DNA from: Falsirhodobacter algicola
GTDB taxonomy: Bacteria > Pseudomonadota > Alphaproteobacteria > Rhodobacterales > Rhodobacteraceae
Direction: 5' to 3'
DNA: 64,000 nt
Assembly (NCBI RefSeq): GCF_018279165.1
Contig: NZ_CP047289.1
Coordinates: 930,001-994,000 of the forward strand
Part shown: in pieces, positions 1 to 9,842 of the stretch
Position numbering within the stretch: the first letter of the stretch is position 1
Layout: every line of letters begins with the position of its first letter
Translations under genes and position numbers: made by a program
Notes under the pieces: generated by a model
Seen by the model: the letters and a program-made list of their open reading frames with translations, nothing else
What the model was told of the DNA's origin: nothing
The model's database searches: none

Positions 1-571
1 GACCGGCGTCACCATCCTGACCTTCGACGCCGATGGCGCGCTGGCCCAGCGGATCGCCGCATCGCGGGCCGTGCTGGATCAGGGCGCGTGGAACCTGACG
101 GAAGCCAAGATCTGGGATCTCTCCGATCCCAACCCCGAGGCCGACGCCCGTGTGATGGACAGCTTCACCCTGCCCTCCACCCTGACGCCCGACACGATCC
201 GCGACGGCTTCCGCGACCCCACGGAAATCTCCATCTGGGATCTGCCCCGCTATATCCGCGGCCTCGAGGAGGCGGGCTTCCAAGCGCGCGAGCATCGCGT
301 CTGGCTTCAGAGCGAGCTTGCCCTTCCCGTCTTCCTTGCGGCAATGGTGCTCATTGCGGCGGCCTTCACCATGCGGCATGCACGGCTTGGGCGCACCGGA
401 CCGAAGGTGATGTTCGCACTTCTGCTGGCCTTCGGGGCCTTCTTCCTGCGCAGCTTCGCGCAAGTTCTTGGGGATAATGGCCAGATCCCCGTCCTTCTGG
501 CCGCATGGACCCCGCCCGTTGCGACCGTTCTGGCCTCGATCGGGCTGCTGCTGCATCTGGAGGATGGCTGA
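1..571 (+). CDS. lptG: LptG, LPS export ABC permease (3' part only)
   Basis: This is the C-terminal 189 residues of the inner-membrane permease LptG, which with LptF and the LptB ATPase extracts lipopolysaccharide and pushes it along the periplasmic Lpt bridge. The reading frame enters from the left edge (first full codon at base 2), so the start lies outside. The visible part begins in the periplasmic jellyroll region and ends with three hydrophobic helices (about residues 106-120, 137-153 and 167-186 of the visible part), as in the LptF/LptG family. Its stop codon overlaps the lptD start by one base (TGATG), so the two are translationally coupled. Family and position directly before lptD make the call safe. 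Confidence 0.93.
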   Translation, partial: TGVTILTFDADGALAQRIAASRAVLDQGAWNLTEAKIWDLSDPNPEADARVMDSFTLPSTLTPDTIRDGFRDPTEISIWDLPRYIRGLEEAGFQAREHRVWLQSELALPVFLAAMVLIAAAFTMRHARLGRTGPKVMFALLLAFGAFFLRSFAQVLGDNGQIPVLLAAWTPPVATVLASIGLLLHLEDG

Positions 572-2715
572 TGCGTTTCCGCGCCGCCCTGTTCGCGCTT
601 GCCCTTTCGACCCTTCCCGCCATCGCGCAGGATCAGGATCAGGCCACGCTGGTCGCCGATGGCCTTCGGATCACCGATGACCGGGTGCTGACGGCCACCG
701 GCAACGTGGAGATCTTCTATCAGGGTCAGCGCCTGCGCGCCCGCAGCGTGCGCTACGACAAGGGCAATGACAGCCTGTCGATCGAAGGGCCGCTGACCCT
801 CGACGACGGCAAGGGCAATGTCGTGCTGGCCGATCAGGCCGAGCTTTCGGGCGATATGCGCGACGGCGTTCTGCGCTCGGCCCGGCTGGTGCTGGCGCAG
901 CAGTTGCAGCTCGCCTCGACCGAGATCAACCGCATCGGCGACCGCTACACCCGGCTGGGCAAATCGGTGGCCTCGTCCTGCAAGGTCTGCGCCTCCAACC
1001 CCGTCCCCCTGTGGGAAATCCGCGCCGACGAGATCATCCACGACGAAGAGACGCGGCAGATCTATTTCCAGAACGCGCAGCTGCGCATGTTCGACACGCC
1101 GATCTTCTACATCCCGCGCCTGCGGATGCCCGACCCGACGGTGGAACGGATGCGCGGCATCCTGACACCGTCCGTGCGCACCACCTCCGATTTCGGAACG
1201 GGGCTGAAGCTGCCCTACTTCTTCCCCTTGGGCGAGACGCGCGATCTGACGCTGACGCCCTATGTCTCCAGCAAGAGCACGCGGTCGCTTGATCTGCGCT
1301 ACCGTCAGGCGTTCAATTCGGGCTGGATCGAGGTGAACGGCGCCATGTCGCGCGACGAATCCCTGCCAGGGGAAACGCGCGGATATGTCTTTGCGACGGG
1401 TGAGTTCACCCTGCCGCAGGATTACACGCTGAAGCTGCGCGTCGATACGGTGTCGGATTCGGCCTATTTCTATGATTACGGGCTGGAAGAGCGGGACCGG
1501 CTGGAAAGCAGCGTGGAGATCACGCGCACCCGCCGCAACGAATACATCTCGGGCCGTGTCCTGAACTTCCACACCACCCGCGACGGAGAGACGAATTCCA
1601 CCATCCCCTCGCTGGTCGGGACGGGGACGTTCCACCGGCGCTTCACCGGCGGGCCGCTGGGCGGCGAGGCCGGACTGCGCTTTCAGGTCTATGGGGCCGA
1701 GCGGACCTCCTCCATCCCCTATGATACCGATGACGACGATGACGACGACGCCGATGGCCGCGACACGCAGCGCGCGTCGATCCGGCTGGATTGGCGGCGC
1801 AACTGGATCCTGCCGGCCGGCGTCGTGGGCACCGCGATCGGCCAGTTCACGACCGATTTCTACAACATCGATCAGGATCTCGAATATGCCGGCACCACCA
1901 CCCGCAGCTACGGCACGGCGGCGGTGGAACTGCGCTGGCCGCTGGTGAAGGCCAGCGCGAACGGCGTCAGCCATGTGCTGGAACCGGTCGGCCAGCTCGT
2001 CGTCTCGCAAGACGATGTGGGGGATATCCCGAACGAGGACAGCACCCTTGTCGAGTTCGACGAATCCAACCTCTTCTCGCTCGATCGCTTCTCGGGCAGC
2101 GACGGGGTGGAGGAAGGCATCCACCTGAACCTCGGCATGACCTATACCCGGATCGACCCGGCGGGTTGGACGCTGGGCACCACGGTGGGCCGGGTGATCC
2201 GTCAGCGCGATCTCGGTCAATTCTCCAACGCCTCCGGCCTGCAGGGGCAAAAGAGTGATTGGCTCGCCGCGTTGCAGGTCACGTTGCAGGACGGGCTGAT
2301 CCTGACGAACCGCGCCCTCTTCGACGATGATCTGGAGGTCACGAAGGCCGAGCTTCGAATGGACCTCGACATGCAGCGTTTCGATGTGACCGCGAGCTAT
2401 GTCCACGTTCTGGCGGATGAGGACGAGGACCGCGACGATCCTTTGTCCGAAGTGCTGATGAGCACGCGCTACGAGGTGTCGGACCGCTGGGCGGCCCGCG
2501 TCTCCACCCGCTACGATTTCGAGGCGGACCGCACCTCGCGCGCAGGCGTGGGGCTGGAGTTCCGCAACGAGTGCCTGTCGATGGATCTTTCCCTCTCGCG
2601 CCGGTATTCATCCTCGGATAGTGTGACGCCCAGCACCGATTTCGGAGTTTCGGTCGATCTTCTGGGCTTCGGCAGCGGCAAGACGCCCGGCACCGCGGGC
2701 ACCTGCAGCCGCTGA
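571..2715 (+). CDS. lptD: LptD (OstA/Imp), outer-membrane LPS assembly barrel
   Basis: LptD is the outer-membrane translocon that, plugged by LptE, inserts lipopolysaccharide into the outer leaflet. The product has 714 residues: a signal peptide ending near AIAQ (residue 20), an N-terminal OstA/LptA-like beta-jellyroll (about 25-125) and a long beta-barrel domain. Four cysteines, C137 and C140 in a CKVC pair plus C668 and C712, could form the inter-domain disulfides known in this family. The start at 571 is chosen over an in-frame upstream ATG at 505 because it begins the signal peptide and overlaps the lptG stop. Residues 385-394 form an unusual acidic loop with a run of seven Asp residues. 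Confidence 0.95.
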   Translation: MRFRAALFALALSTLPAIAQDQDQATLVADGLRITDDRVLTATGNVEIFYQGQRLRARSVRYDKGNDSLSIEGPLTLDDGKGNVVLADQAELSGDMRDGVLRSARLVLAQQLQLASTEINRIGDRYTRLGKSVASSCKVCASNPVPLWEIRADEIIHDEETRQIYFQNAQLRMFDTPIFYIPRLRMPDPTVERMRGILTPSVRTTSDFGTGLKLPYFFPLGETRDLTLTPYVSSKSTRSLDLRYRQAFNSGWIEVNGAMSRDESLPGETRGYVFATGEFTLPQDYTLKLRVDTVSDSAYFYDYGLEERDRLESSVEITRTRRNEYISGRVLNFHTTRDGETNSTIPSLVGTGTFHRRFTGGPLGGEAGLRFQVYGAERTSSIPYDTDDDDDDDADGRDTQRASIRLDWRRNWILPAGVVGTAIGQFTTDFYNIDQDLEYAGTTTRSYGTAAVELRWPLVKASANGVSHVLEPVGQLVVSQDDVGDIPNEDSTLVEFDESNLFSLDRFSGSDGVEEGIHLNLGMTYTRIDPAGWTLGTTVGRVIRQRDLGQFSNASGLQGQKSDWLAALQVTLQDGLILTNRALFDDDLEVTKAELRMDLDMQRFDVTASYVHVLADEDEDRDDPLSEVLMSTRYEVSDRWAARVSTRYDFEADRTSRAGVGLEFRNECLSMDLSLSRRYSSSDSVTPSTDFGVSVDLLGFGSGKTPGTAGTCSR

Positions 2716-2743
2716 TCCCGGAACAGAGACGAGAGAGTAGTTC

Positions 2744-3943
2744 ATGACCCGCCTCACCTCCCTTCCCCTCGCCATCGCTCTGTCGTTGATGCTGGCGGCC
2801 CCCGCACCCGCGCAGGGGCTGTTCGCGCCGCAGGTGATCGTCAACGGCCACGCCATCACCGGCTGGGAGGTGCAGCAGCGCATCCAGTTCCTGACGCTGC
2901 TGCGTGCGCCGGGGGATGTGTCGAAGGTGGCGCTGGATGGGCTGATCGAAGATCGCCTGCGCGAAGAGGCCGCCCGTCAGGCCGGCATCACGGCACAGGA
3001 CGCCCAGATCGAACAAGGGATGCAAGAATTCGCGCAGCGCGCCAATCTCGACGCCGATCAATTCATCGCGCAGCTCGAAGCGAATGGCGTCGCCCGCGAG
3101 ACGTTCCGCGATTTCGTGACCGCCGGGATCCTGTGGCGGCAGGTCGTGCAGCAACGCTATTCGGGCACGATCACGATCAACGACGCCGATATCGACCGCG
3201 CCGTGGAGGCGTCGGGCACCTCGGCCAATGTCAGCCTGCTGCTGTCCGAACTGATCCTGCCCGCCCCTCCGGGCCAAGAGACGCAGGCCCTGCGCGCGGC
3301 CGAGGATATTGCAACGCGCGTCGGCGCGGGCGAGAGCTTCGCCGAATTCGCGCGGCAGTACTCGGCCTCGCCGTCCGCGCCCAATGGCGGCGCGATCGAT
3401 TGGACCCCGGTGTCGAAGCTGCCGCCCGCCCTGCGCTCGGTCTTCCTCGCGCTGGAGCCGGGACAGGTGACGCAGCCGCTGGAAATCCCGAACGCCGTGG
3501 CCCTGTTCCAACTGCGCGACATCACCGAAACCGCGCCCACACAGGCGCCGATGCAGATCGATTACGCGACCTTCACGCTGCCCGCCGCGCCGGACACCGC
3601 CGGACGGCTGGCGCAGATTCAGGCGCGGGCCGACACCTGCGACGATCTCTATGCCGCCGCACGCGCTACCGCGCCCGAGGCGTTGCAGCGTCAGACGGTA
3701 CCCGTGGCACAGCTGCCCGCCGATCTGGCGCAGCCGCTGTCGCAACTCGATAACGCCGAAAGCGTCATCCTGAACCGTGGCGGGGCCGAGATGCTGGCCA
3801 TGGTCTGCACCCGCAGCCCGATTCAGGACGATCCGGTATCGCGCGATCAGATCCGCGCGCAGCTTATGAACCAAGAACTGTCCTCGCTGGCGGATGTCTA
3901 TCTCGCGCAGCTGCGCGACAACGCCATCATCCGCAAGCCGTGA
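2744..3943 (+). CDS. SurA-like periplasmic peptidyl-prolyl isomerase/chaperone
   Basis: Encodes a 399-residue exported protein with an Ala-rich signal peptide (about residues 1-23), a SurA N-terminal chaperone region (about 28-150) and one parvulin-type rotamase domain (about 165-265). It is expected to escort unfolded outer-membrane proteins, including LptD encoded just upstream. E. coli SurA has two parvulin domains. Here only one is clear, and the region after 270 is divergent, which is usual in alphaproteobacterial SurA-like proteins. A GAGAGAG ribosome-binding stretch precedes the ATG. The 3' end overlaps pdxA (GTGA overlap). Confidence 0.88.
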   Translation: MTRLTSLPLAIALSLMLAAPAPAQGLFAPQVIVNGHAITGWEVQQRIQFLTLLRAPGDVSKVALDGLIEDRLREEAARQAGITAQDAQIEQGMQEFAQRANLDADQFIAQLEANGVARETFRDFVTAGILWRQVVQQRYSGTITINDADIDRAVEASGTSANVSLLLSELILPAPPGQETQALRAAEDIATRVGAGESFAEFARQYSASPSAPNGGAIDWTPVSKLPPALRSVFLALEPGQVTQPLEIPNAVALFQLRDITETAPTQAPMQIDYATFTLPAAPDTAGRLAQIQARADTCDDLYAAARATAPEALQRQTVPVAQLPADLAQPLSQLDNAESVILNRGGAEMLAMVCTRSPIQDDPVSRDQIRAQLMNQELSSLADVYLAQLRDNAIIRKP

Positions 3944-4902
3944 CGCCTGTCGCCCTCACCTGTGGGGAGCCGTCGGGCATCGGGCCGGAACTGGCGGTGA
4001 AGGCGCGGGCGGCGCTTGGTCGGGCGCTGCCGTTCTTTCTGATCGGCGATCCGCGTCATGTGCCCGGCCCCATCGCCCCGATCGCCGATCCGGCCGAGAC
4101 GCTGGCCGTGCCCGCAGACCGCCTGCCCGTCCTGCCCCATACCTTCGCGGCCCCCGCCGAACCGGGCCGCCCCGACCCGGCCAATGCGCGCGGTGTGATC
4201 GACGTGATCGCCCGCGCCGTCGATCTTGCGCAGGCGGGCGTGGTTTCCGCGATCTGCACCGCGCCGATCTCGAAGAAGGCGCTGAAGGACGGGGCGAATT
4301 TCGCCTATCCGGGGCATACCGAATACCTTGCCGCACTGGCGGGGGTGGAGCGTGTGGTGATGATGCTCGCCGCGCCGCAGTTGCGCGTCGTGCCGGTCAC
4401 CATCCACATCCCTCTGGCCGAGGTGCCGGCCGCGCTGACGCCCGATCTGCTGGAGGCGACGCTGCGCATCACCCATGCCGGCCTGATCCGCGATTTCGGC
4501 ATTGCCGCGCCGCGCATCGCCGTCTCGGGCCTCAATCCCCATGCGGGCGAAGGCGGCACGATGGGCACCGAGGAGACGATGATCGCCGAGGTGATGGAAC
4601 GGCTCGGCCGCGAAGGGCTGCAACTGGACGGCCCCTTGCCCGCCGACACGATGTTCCACCCCGCCGCACGCGCCCGCTTTGATGCGGCGCTGTGCATGTA
4701 TCACGATCAGGCACTCATCCCGATCAAGACAATCGCCTTTGACGAAGGGGTGAATATCACCTTGGGCCTGCCCTTCATCCGCACCTCCCCCGATCATGGG
4801 ACCGCGTTCGACATCGCGGGCTCCGGCACCGCCAATCCTTCAAGCCTGATCGCCGCGCTTCGCATGGCCGCAGAGATGGGGGCCGCCCGTGTCCACGATT
4901 GA
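3940..4902 (+). CDS. pdxA: 4-hydroxythreonine-4-phosphate dehydrogenase PdxA
   Basis: PdxA oxidises 4-phosphohydroxy-L-threonine in the deoxyxylulose-5-phosphate-dependent branch of vitamin B6 (pyridoxal phosphate) synthesis. The 320-residue product has the family N-terminus [10 protein letters not shown], the TAPISKKAL segment, and the metal-binding histidines in [16 protein letters not shown] and MYHDQALIP. The start is a GTG overlapping the upstream stop by four bases, and the 3' end overlaps rsmA by 14 bases, so surA-like, pdxA and rsmA form one translationally coupled operon. This arrangement is typical of alphaproteobacteria and enterobacteria alike. Confidence 0.96.
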   Translation: MTPVALTCGEPSGIGPELAVKARAALGRALPFFLIGDPRHVPGPIAPIADPAETLAVPADRLPVLPHTFAAPAEPGRPDPANARGVIDVIARAVDLAQAGVVSAICTAPISKKALKDGANFAYPGHTEYLAALAGVERVVMMLAAPQLRVVPVTIHIPLAEVPAALTPDLLEATLRITHAGLIRDFGIAAPRIAVSGLNPHAGEGGTMGTEETMIAEVMERLGREGLQLDGPLPADTMFHPAARARFDAALCMYHDQALIPIKTIAFDEGVNITLGLPFIRTSPDHGTAFDIAGSGTANPSSLIAALRMAAEMGAARVHD

Positions 4903-5737
4903 CGGCCTGCCCCCCCTGCGGGAGGTGATCCGCGTCCACGATCTGGTGGCGAAGAAGCAGCTGGGTCAGAACTTCCTGCTGGATCTGAACCTGACGGCAA
5001 AGATCGCCCGCATGGCCGGGGATCTGTCGGGCTGCGACGTGATCGAGGTCGGCCCCGGCCCCGGCGGTCTGACCCGCGGGTTGCTGGCCGAAGGGGCGCG
5101 CCGCGTCCTTGCGATCGAGAAGGACCCCCGCTGCCTTCCGGCGCTGGAGGAGATTTCGGCCGCCTATCCCGGACGGCTGGAGGTGATCAACGCCGATGCG
5201 CTGACGATCGACCCAACCGACCGGCTGACGGCGCCGATCCGCATCGTGGCGAACCTGCCCTACAATGTCGGGACGGAGCTTCTGGTCCGCTGGCTGACGC
5301 CGCAGGCATGGCCGCCCTTCTGGGACAGCCTGACGCTGATGTTCCAGAAGGAAGTGGCGGAACGGATCGTGGCCAAGCCCGGATCGAAGGCCTATGGCCG
5401 CCTCGCGCTGCTGGCGCAATGGCGCACCGATGCGCGCATCGTGCTGACCCTGCCGCCCGAGGCGTTCACCCCGCCGCCGAAGATCCATTCCTCGGTCGTG
5501 CATCTGAAGCGGCTCGATGCGCCCCGGTATCCGGCGGATGCGGCGATCCTGTCGCGTCTTACGGCGGCGGGCTTCAATCAACGCCGCAAGATGCTGCGCT
5601 CTTCGCTGAAAGGGGTCGCGCCGGATATCGAGGATCGGCTGCGCGCCGCGGGCATCGAGCCGACGGCGCGGGCGGAGGAAATCTCCCTCGAGGGGTTCTG
5701 CGCCCTGGCCCGCGAAATCGCCGCGAACGGATCATGA
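4889..5737 (+). CDS. rsmA: 16S rRNA (adenine1518/1519-N6)-dimethyltransferase RsmA (KsgA)
   Basis: RsmA uses S-adenosylmethionine to dimethylate two adjacent adenosines in helix 45 of 16S rRNA late in small-subunit assembly. The 282-residue product shows the opening [11 protein letters not shown], the SAM-binding [10 protein letters not shown] (about residues 51-60), and the catalytic [11 protein letters not shown] motif (about 115-125). The start is GTG, inside the pdxA reading frame. It is the last gene of the lptD-surA-pdxA-rsmA unit and is followed immediately by a strong hairpin terminator. Confidence 0.96.
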   Translation: MSTIDGLPPLREVIRVHDLVAKKQLGQNFLLDLNLTAKIARMAGDLSGCDVIEVGPGPGGLTRGLLAEGARRVLAIEKDPRCLPALEEISAAYPGRLEVINADALTIDPTDRLTAPIRIVANLPYNVGTELLVRWLTPQAWPPFWDSLTLMFQKEVAERIVAKPGSKAYGRLALLAQWRTDARIVLTLPPEAFTPPPKIHSSVVHLKRLDAPRYPADAAILSRLTAAGFNQRRKMLRSSLKGVAPDIEDRLRAAGIEPTARAEEISLEGFCALAREIAANGS

Positions 5738-5763
5738 AAAAGCCGCCCCGAGGGGCGGCTTTT
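5737..5763. terminator. Bidirectional rho-independent terminator
   Basis: A perfect 8-bp stem (GCCGCCCC at 5742-5749 with GGGGCGGC at 5752-5759) has a 2-base loop and is flanked by an A-run on one side and a T-run on the other. It can therefore terminate both rsmA (plus strand) and the convergent DUF4167 gene (minus strand), which share this 27-base gap. Confidence 0.9.
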
Positions 5764-5764
5764 C

Positions 5765-6373
5765 TCATTCGACGGCTTGGCGCGGCTCGGGGTCGGCGCC
5801 CTCATCGGCCTTCTTGCGCGGCCGGCGCGTGTTGGCGCGGCGGGGGGCCTCACCCTCGGGCTTCGGGGCGCGCGGGGCACGGGCGCGGCGCGGCTTTTCG
5901 GCGGCGGGCGGCGCAAGCTCTTCGGCGGTCAGATCGAGGCTCGGCTGCTCGGCCGGGGCGTCGACCGGAACGTCGGCCACGGGCTCGGCCGTCACCTCGG
6001 GTTCCCGCCGATCTTGGCGGTCATCCTCGCGGTCGCGGCGCGGGGCGTCGCGGTCATCGCGGCGCTGGTTGTGATGCTGCTGGTTCTGCGCGTGATGCTG
6101 CTGACGGGCCTCCTGCTCGGCGGCCATCTCGCGCTGCGCTTCGCTCAGCATGCGGGTGTAATGCTCGGCATGCTGCAAGAAGGCCTCGGCCGCCACACGA
6201 TCGTTCGACAATTGGGCATCACGCGCAAGCACATGATACTTCTCGATGATCTGCTGCGGCGTGCCACGCACCTTGCCCTCGGGGCCGGAGCTGTCGAACA
6301 CGCGGTTGATGATGTTGCCCAGCGGGCGCGGACGGTTCGATTTCGAACGCGAACGGGACTTAGAGGATCTCAT
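5765..6373 (-). CDS. DUF4167 domain protein
   Basis: A 202-residue protein whose first 75 residues are the conserved DUF4167 region (starts MRSSKSRSRSKSNRPRP, then GNIINRVFDSSGPEGKVRG, then a helical segment ending AEHYTRML). The rest is a low-complexity tail, first rich in Gln, His, Asp and Arg, then Pro/Ala-rich with Arg/Lys clusters. This family is nearly confined to alphaproteobacteria and its function is not established. The strongly basic ends suggest nucleic-acid or ribosome association, which is inference. The start is set at the MRSSK methionine, where family similarity begins, rather than at the upstream in-frame ATG. Confidence 0.8.
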   Translation of the reverse strand: MRSSKSRSRSKSNRPRPLGNIINRVFDSSGPEGKVRGTPQQIIEKYHVLARDAQLSNDRVAAEAFLQHAEHYTRMLSEAQREMAAEQEARQQHHAQNQQHHNQRRDDRDAPRRDREDDRQDRREPEVTAEPVADVPVDAPAEQPSLDLTAEELAPPAAEKPRRARAPRAPKPEGEAPRRANTRRPRKKADEGADPEPRQAVE

Positions 6374-6578
6374 GGTGTCCTTGTATCCGAATACTTGGCC
6401 TTGCCTGACGTGATCCGCATGCACTGTCGCCCTTCCGTTTGGGGCGAACCGCGTGATGCTGCATCGGCGGGACCGCGCGGGCGCTGCTACCAGCTTGCCC
6501 TCCGCGTGAGGTCCAATAACCACTCAGAAAACGATCTGGCAAGTGCTTCTTTGCCTATAAGTTGCATTTTCGCGTGTT

Positions 6579-7412
6579 TCAGCCGGTTTTGGCCGGCGCG
6601 CGGGCTGCAACGACCCGATCCCTGCCCTCCATGTCGGGATGAACGCGCACCGCGTCAAGGCCTGCCTCGCGCAGAAGCGCCGCCACCGCCGCGCCTTGCG
6701 TCGCCCCGATCTCCAGAAGAAGACGGCCACCGGGCAAAAGGTGATCCCGCGCGCCCGCAGCGATGGCGCGATAGGCATCAAGACCGTCGCCCCCCGGCGT
6801 CAGCGCCAGATGCGGCTCCCACTCCCGCACCTCGGGGGAAAGGTCGTCCATCTCCGCCTCGGTGATATAGGGCGGGTTCGAGACGATGAGCGCGAAACGC
6901 CCCTCGACCGAAGCAAACCAATCCGACAGCACGAACAGCGGCCGCAGCCCAAGGCGCGCGGCGTTTTCCCCCGCGACGGCTAGCGCCCCCGGCGACAGAT
7001 CGGTCGCGGTGGTCTCCGCCCCCGTTTCGGCCATCAACGTCAGCGCGATCGCGCCACTGCCGGTGCCAAGGTCCAGCAGGGTGCCGAACGGCTCTTCCAG
7101 CGCGAGGGCGATCAGCGCCTCCGTCTCGGGGCGCGGGTCCAGCACTTCGGGGGTGATGCGGAAGCGCCGCCCCCAGAACAGACGCTCACCCACGATCTGG
7201 GCCACCGGCTGGCGGGCCGAGCGGGCGGCCAGAGCCGCCTCGAACCGCGCCATGGCATGGGTGCCGACCTCGTCGGACATATGCAGCACCAGCCGGTCCG
7301 GGGCGTATCCCATCATATGCGCCAGCAGCCAACGCGCATCGCGCCCCGCCTCCGGCACGCCCGCAGCGGCCAGTTCGGCTGCGCCGCGGCGCAGGGCATC
7401 GGCGACGATCAT
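6579..7412 (-). CDS. prmC: Peptide chain release factor N5-glutamine methyltransferase PrmC (HemK)
   Basis: PrmC methylates the glutamine of the GGQ motif in release factors using S-adenosylmethionine, which raises termination efficiency. The 277-residue product has the N-terminal helical PrmC domain (about 1-80), the SAM-binding [13 protein letters not shown] (about 114-126) and the catalytic NPPYITE motif. Its start overlaps the stop of prfA, whose product is its substrate, so enzyme and substrate are coupled in one transcript. Confidence 0.95.
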   Translation of the reverse strand: MIVADALRRGAAELAAAGVPEAGRDARWLLAHMMGYAPDRLVLHMSDEVGTHAMARFEAALAARSARQPVAQIVGERLFWGRRFRITPEVLDPRPETEALIALALEEPFGTLLDLGTGSGAIALTLMAETGAETTATDLSPGALAVAGENAARLGLRPLFVLSDWFASVEGRFALIVSNPPYITEAEMDDLSPEVREWEPHLALTPGGDGLDAYRAIAAGARDHLLPGGRLLLEIGATQGAAVAALLREAGLDAVRVHPDMEGRDRVVAARAPAKTG

Positions 7413-8464
7413 GCCTCCATCTCGGCAAGACGCGCGGCCTGATCATGCGCGACCAGCGCGTCGATCACCTCGTTCAGATCGCCCGCCATGATCTGCGCCA
7501 GCGCATAGAGCGTGAGGTTGATGCGGTGATCCGTCATCCGGCCCTGCGGGAAGTTGTAAGTGCGGATGCGTTCGCTTCGATCGCCGGAGCCGACCTGCGC
7601 CTTGCGGTCGGCGGCGCGGGCGGCATCCGTGCGATCACGCTCCAGCTCGTAGAGGCGCGCGCGCAGGACCTGAAGGGCGATGGCGCGGTTCTGATGCTGC
7701 GATTTTTCGGAGCTGGTCACGACGATGCCCGTCGGAAGATGGGTGATCCGAACGGCGGAATCGGTGGTGTTGACGTGCTGACCGCCGGCGCCGCTGGCGC
7801 GCATCGTGTCGATGCGGATGTCGGCGGCAGGGATGTCGATCTCCACCTCCTCGGCCTCCGGCAGGACGGCGACGGTCGCGGCGGAGGTGTGGATACGCCC
7901 GCCCGCCTCCGTCTCGGGGACGCGCTGAACGCGGTGGACGCCGGATTCGTATTTGAGGCGGGCGAAGACCCCCTCGCCCTGCACCAACGCCGTCACTTCG
8001 CGGATGCCGCCAAGATCGCTCTCGGCAAGGTCGATGATCTGGAAGGTCCAGCCCTGCGCCTCGGCGTGGCGCTGATACATGCGCAGCAGATCGGCCGCGA
8101 AAAGCGCCGCTTCCTCGCCGCCGGTGCCGGGGCGGATCTCGAGGATGGCGGGGCGCGCATCCGCCGCATCCTTGGGCAGCAGCGCAAGACGCAGCGCCTG
8201 TTCCATCTCGGGGATGCGGGCGCGCAGGGCCGGGATCTCATCCTCGGCCAGCGCGCGCATTTCGGGGTCGGACAGCATCGCCTGCGCTTCGGCCAGATCG
8301 TCCAGCGCGCGGGTATAGGCTTCGATCTGCGTGACGACGGGCTTCAGATCGCCGTATTCCCGCGACAGGGCCGCAATCTCGGCGGGGGCCGCGCCCGTGG
8401 ACAGCTTCGCCTCGAGAAACTCGAAGCGGCGGGTGATCTGGGCGAGTTTGTCCATCGGAACCAT
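7409..8464 (-). CDS. prfA: Peptide chain release factor 1 (RF1)
   Basis: RF1 recognises UAA and UAG stop codons and triggers peptide release. The 351-residue protein shows the PCRF domain, the [11 protein letters not shown] segment, the catalytic [15 protein letters not shown] motif (GGQ) and the domain-2 region that carries the anticodon-like tripeptide. The start MVPMDKLAQ at 8464 matches the usual N-terminus of close relatives. The methionine three codons later (8455) is an alternative. Longer in-frame extension to 8746 is out-of-family sequence and was left out. Confidence 0.94.
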   Translation of the reverse strand: MVPMDKLAQITRRFEFLEAKLSTGAAPAEIAALSREYGDLKPVVTQIEAYTRALDDLAEAQAMLSDPEMRALAEDEIPALRARIPEMEQALRLALLPKDAADARPAILEIRPGTGGEEAALFAADLLRMYQRHAEAQGWTFQIIDLAESDLGGIREVTALVQGEGVFARLKYESGVHRVQRVPETEAGGRIHTSAATVAVLPEAEEVEIDIPAADIRIDTMRASGAGGQHVNTTDSAVRITHLPTGIVVTSSEKSQHQNRAIALQVLRARLYELERDRTDAARAADRKAQVGSGDRSERIRTYNFPQGRMTDHRINLTLYALAQIMAGDLNEVIDALVAHDQAARLAEMEA

Positions 8465-8496
8465 GCGCGCGGGAATGGCGCAAGGCGGGCGGGCGG

Positions 8497-8859
8497 TCAA
8501 GGGCCGACAGGTATCAGCGCCGCCGCGATGCGGCGCCCCTCGGACAGAAGGACGTTGTAGGTGCGGCAGGCGGCGGGGGTGTTCATCACCTCGACGCCGA
8601 TCCCGGCCTCCTCCAGCGCCTCGCGGAAGGCGCGGGGCGCATGGGCGATCTCGGCCCCCGTGCCGAGGAACAGCACGTCGATCCGCCCGGCCAAGAGCAG
8701 CGGCGCGGCCGTATCGGCATAGCCGCCCCAGCCGACCGTGCTCCATGGCGAGACGAGGATCATCCCCTCCAGCTTCTGCCCCGCAAGGCGGAAGAAGCCC
8801 GGACCATAGCCGTCGATCGGCTGCGCTTCGGGATAGGAGATTTCTTCCATCATCGGCAT
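8497..8859 (-). CDS. Mth938-like domain protein (DUF498 family)
   Basis: A 120-residue protein of the Mth938-like fold, recognisable from the central GTGAEI motif after a hydrophobic strand and from the conserved [12 protein letters not shown] segment, followed by a strand with RRIAAALIP. No enzymatic role is proven for bacterial members. Homologues of human NDUFAF3 belong to the same fold group. In Rhodobacterales this gene commonly sits directly behind secF, as here, with a one-base TGATG overlap, so it is co-translated with the Sec genes. Confidence 0.82.
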   Translation of the reverse strand: MPMMEEISYPEAQPIDGYGPGFFRLAGQKLEGMILVSPWSTVGWGGYADTAAPLLLAGRIDVLFLGTGAEIAHAPRAFREALEEAGIGVEVMNTPAACRTYNVLLSEGRRIAAALIPVGP

Positions 8860-9830
8860 CAGGCGTCGATATCCGCGAATTTGGTGCCCGCTTTGGACGG
8901 CGCCTTGGGATCGCGGTTGACGCCGATCCAGAGCACGAGGTTCTTGGCCATATAGACCGAGGAATACGTCCCGAGGATCACGCCGAAGGCAATCGCCGCC
9001 ACGAAGCCGCGGATCACGTCGCCGCCGAAGATCAGCAGCGCGATCAGCGCGATCAGCGTCGTCACCACCGTCATCACCGTCCGGCTCAGCGTTTCGTTGA
9101 CCGACAGGTTCATGACATCGCGCAGCGGCATCGTCTTGTACTTGCGCAGGTTCTCCCGCAGCCGGTCGAACACGACCACCGTATCGTTCACCGAATAGCC
9201 GAGGATGGTCAGCAGCGCCGCCACCGTCGTCAGGTCGAACCGGATCTGAAACAGCGCGAAGATGCCGATCGTGACGAGCACGTCATGCAGCGATGCGATG
9301 ATCGTCCCCAGCGCGAACTGCCATTCGAAGCGCAGCCAGATATACACCGCGATCCCGAGCGAAGCGAGCGCGACGGCCAGCACCGCCGAGCGGATCAACT
9401 CACCCGAGACCTTCGGCCCCACCGATTCCACCGACGGGAAGGTGATGGAGGGGGCGACGGCGCGCAGCGCATCCTCCACGCGGTTGATCGTCTCGGGGCT
9501 GGCGGATTCGGCGCCTTCCTGCGCCTCGATCCGGATGGAGGCGACATGCTGATCGGCGCCGAAGGACGGATCGAACACCTCGGTGATGATGACATCGCCG
9601 ATTCCCAGCGGTTGCAGCGCCTGACGATAGGCGCCGACATCCACCGGCTCGGTCGACTCGGTGCGGATCGTGGTGCCGCCGCGGAAGTCGATCCCGAAGT
9701 TCAGCCCCATCACCAGCACAAGGACCACCGACAGGATCATCGCCACGACAGAGGCGCCGAACGTCGCCCATTGCCAGCGGAAGAAGTCGATCTTCGTGAC
9801 AGAGGGGACAAGCTTCAGACGAAGGGCCAT
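8859..9830 (-). CDS. secF: Protein translocase subunit SecF
   Basis: SecF pairs with SecD to use the proton-motive force to pull preproteins through SecYEG. The 323-residue protein has the N-terminal membrane helix (about residues 20-42), the [13 protein letters not shown] motif, a small periplasmic domain and five further helices. The conserved [16 protein letters not shown] motif (about residues 214-229) is clear. It lies 12 bases after secD and is followed by the Mth938-like gene. Confidence 0.96.
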   Translation of the reverse strand: MALRLKLVPSVTKIDFFRWQWATFGASVVAMILSVVLVLVMGLNFGIDFRGGTTIRTESTEPVDVGAYRQALQPLGIGDVIITEVFDPSFGADQHVASIRIEAQEGAESASPETINRVEDALRAVAPSITFPSVESVGPKVSGELIRSAVLAVALASLGIAVYIWLRFEWQFALGTIIASLHDVLVTIGIFALFQIRFDLTTVAALLTILGYSVNDTVVVFDRLRENLRKYKTMPLRDVMNLSVNETLSRTVMTVVTTLIALIALLIFGGDVIRGFVAAIAFGVILGTYSSVYMAKNLVLWIGVNRDPKAPSKAGTKFADIDA

Positions 9831-9842
9831 GCGCGTCTTTCC

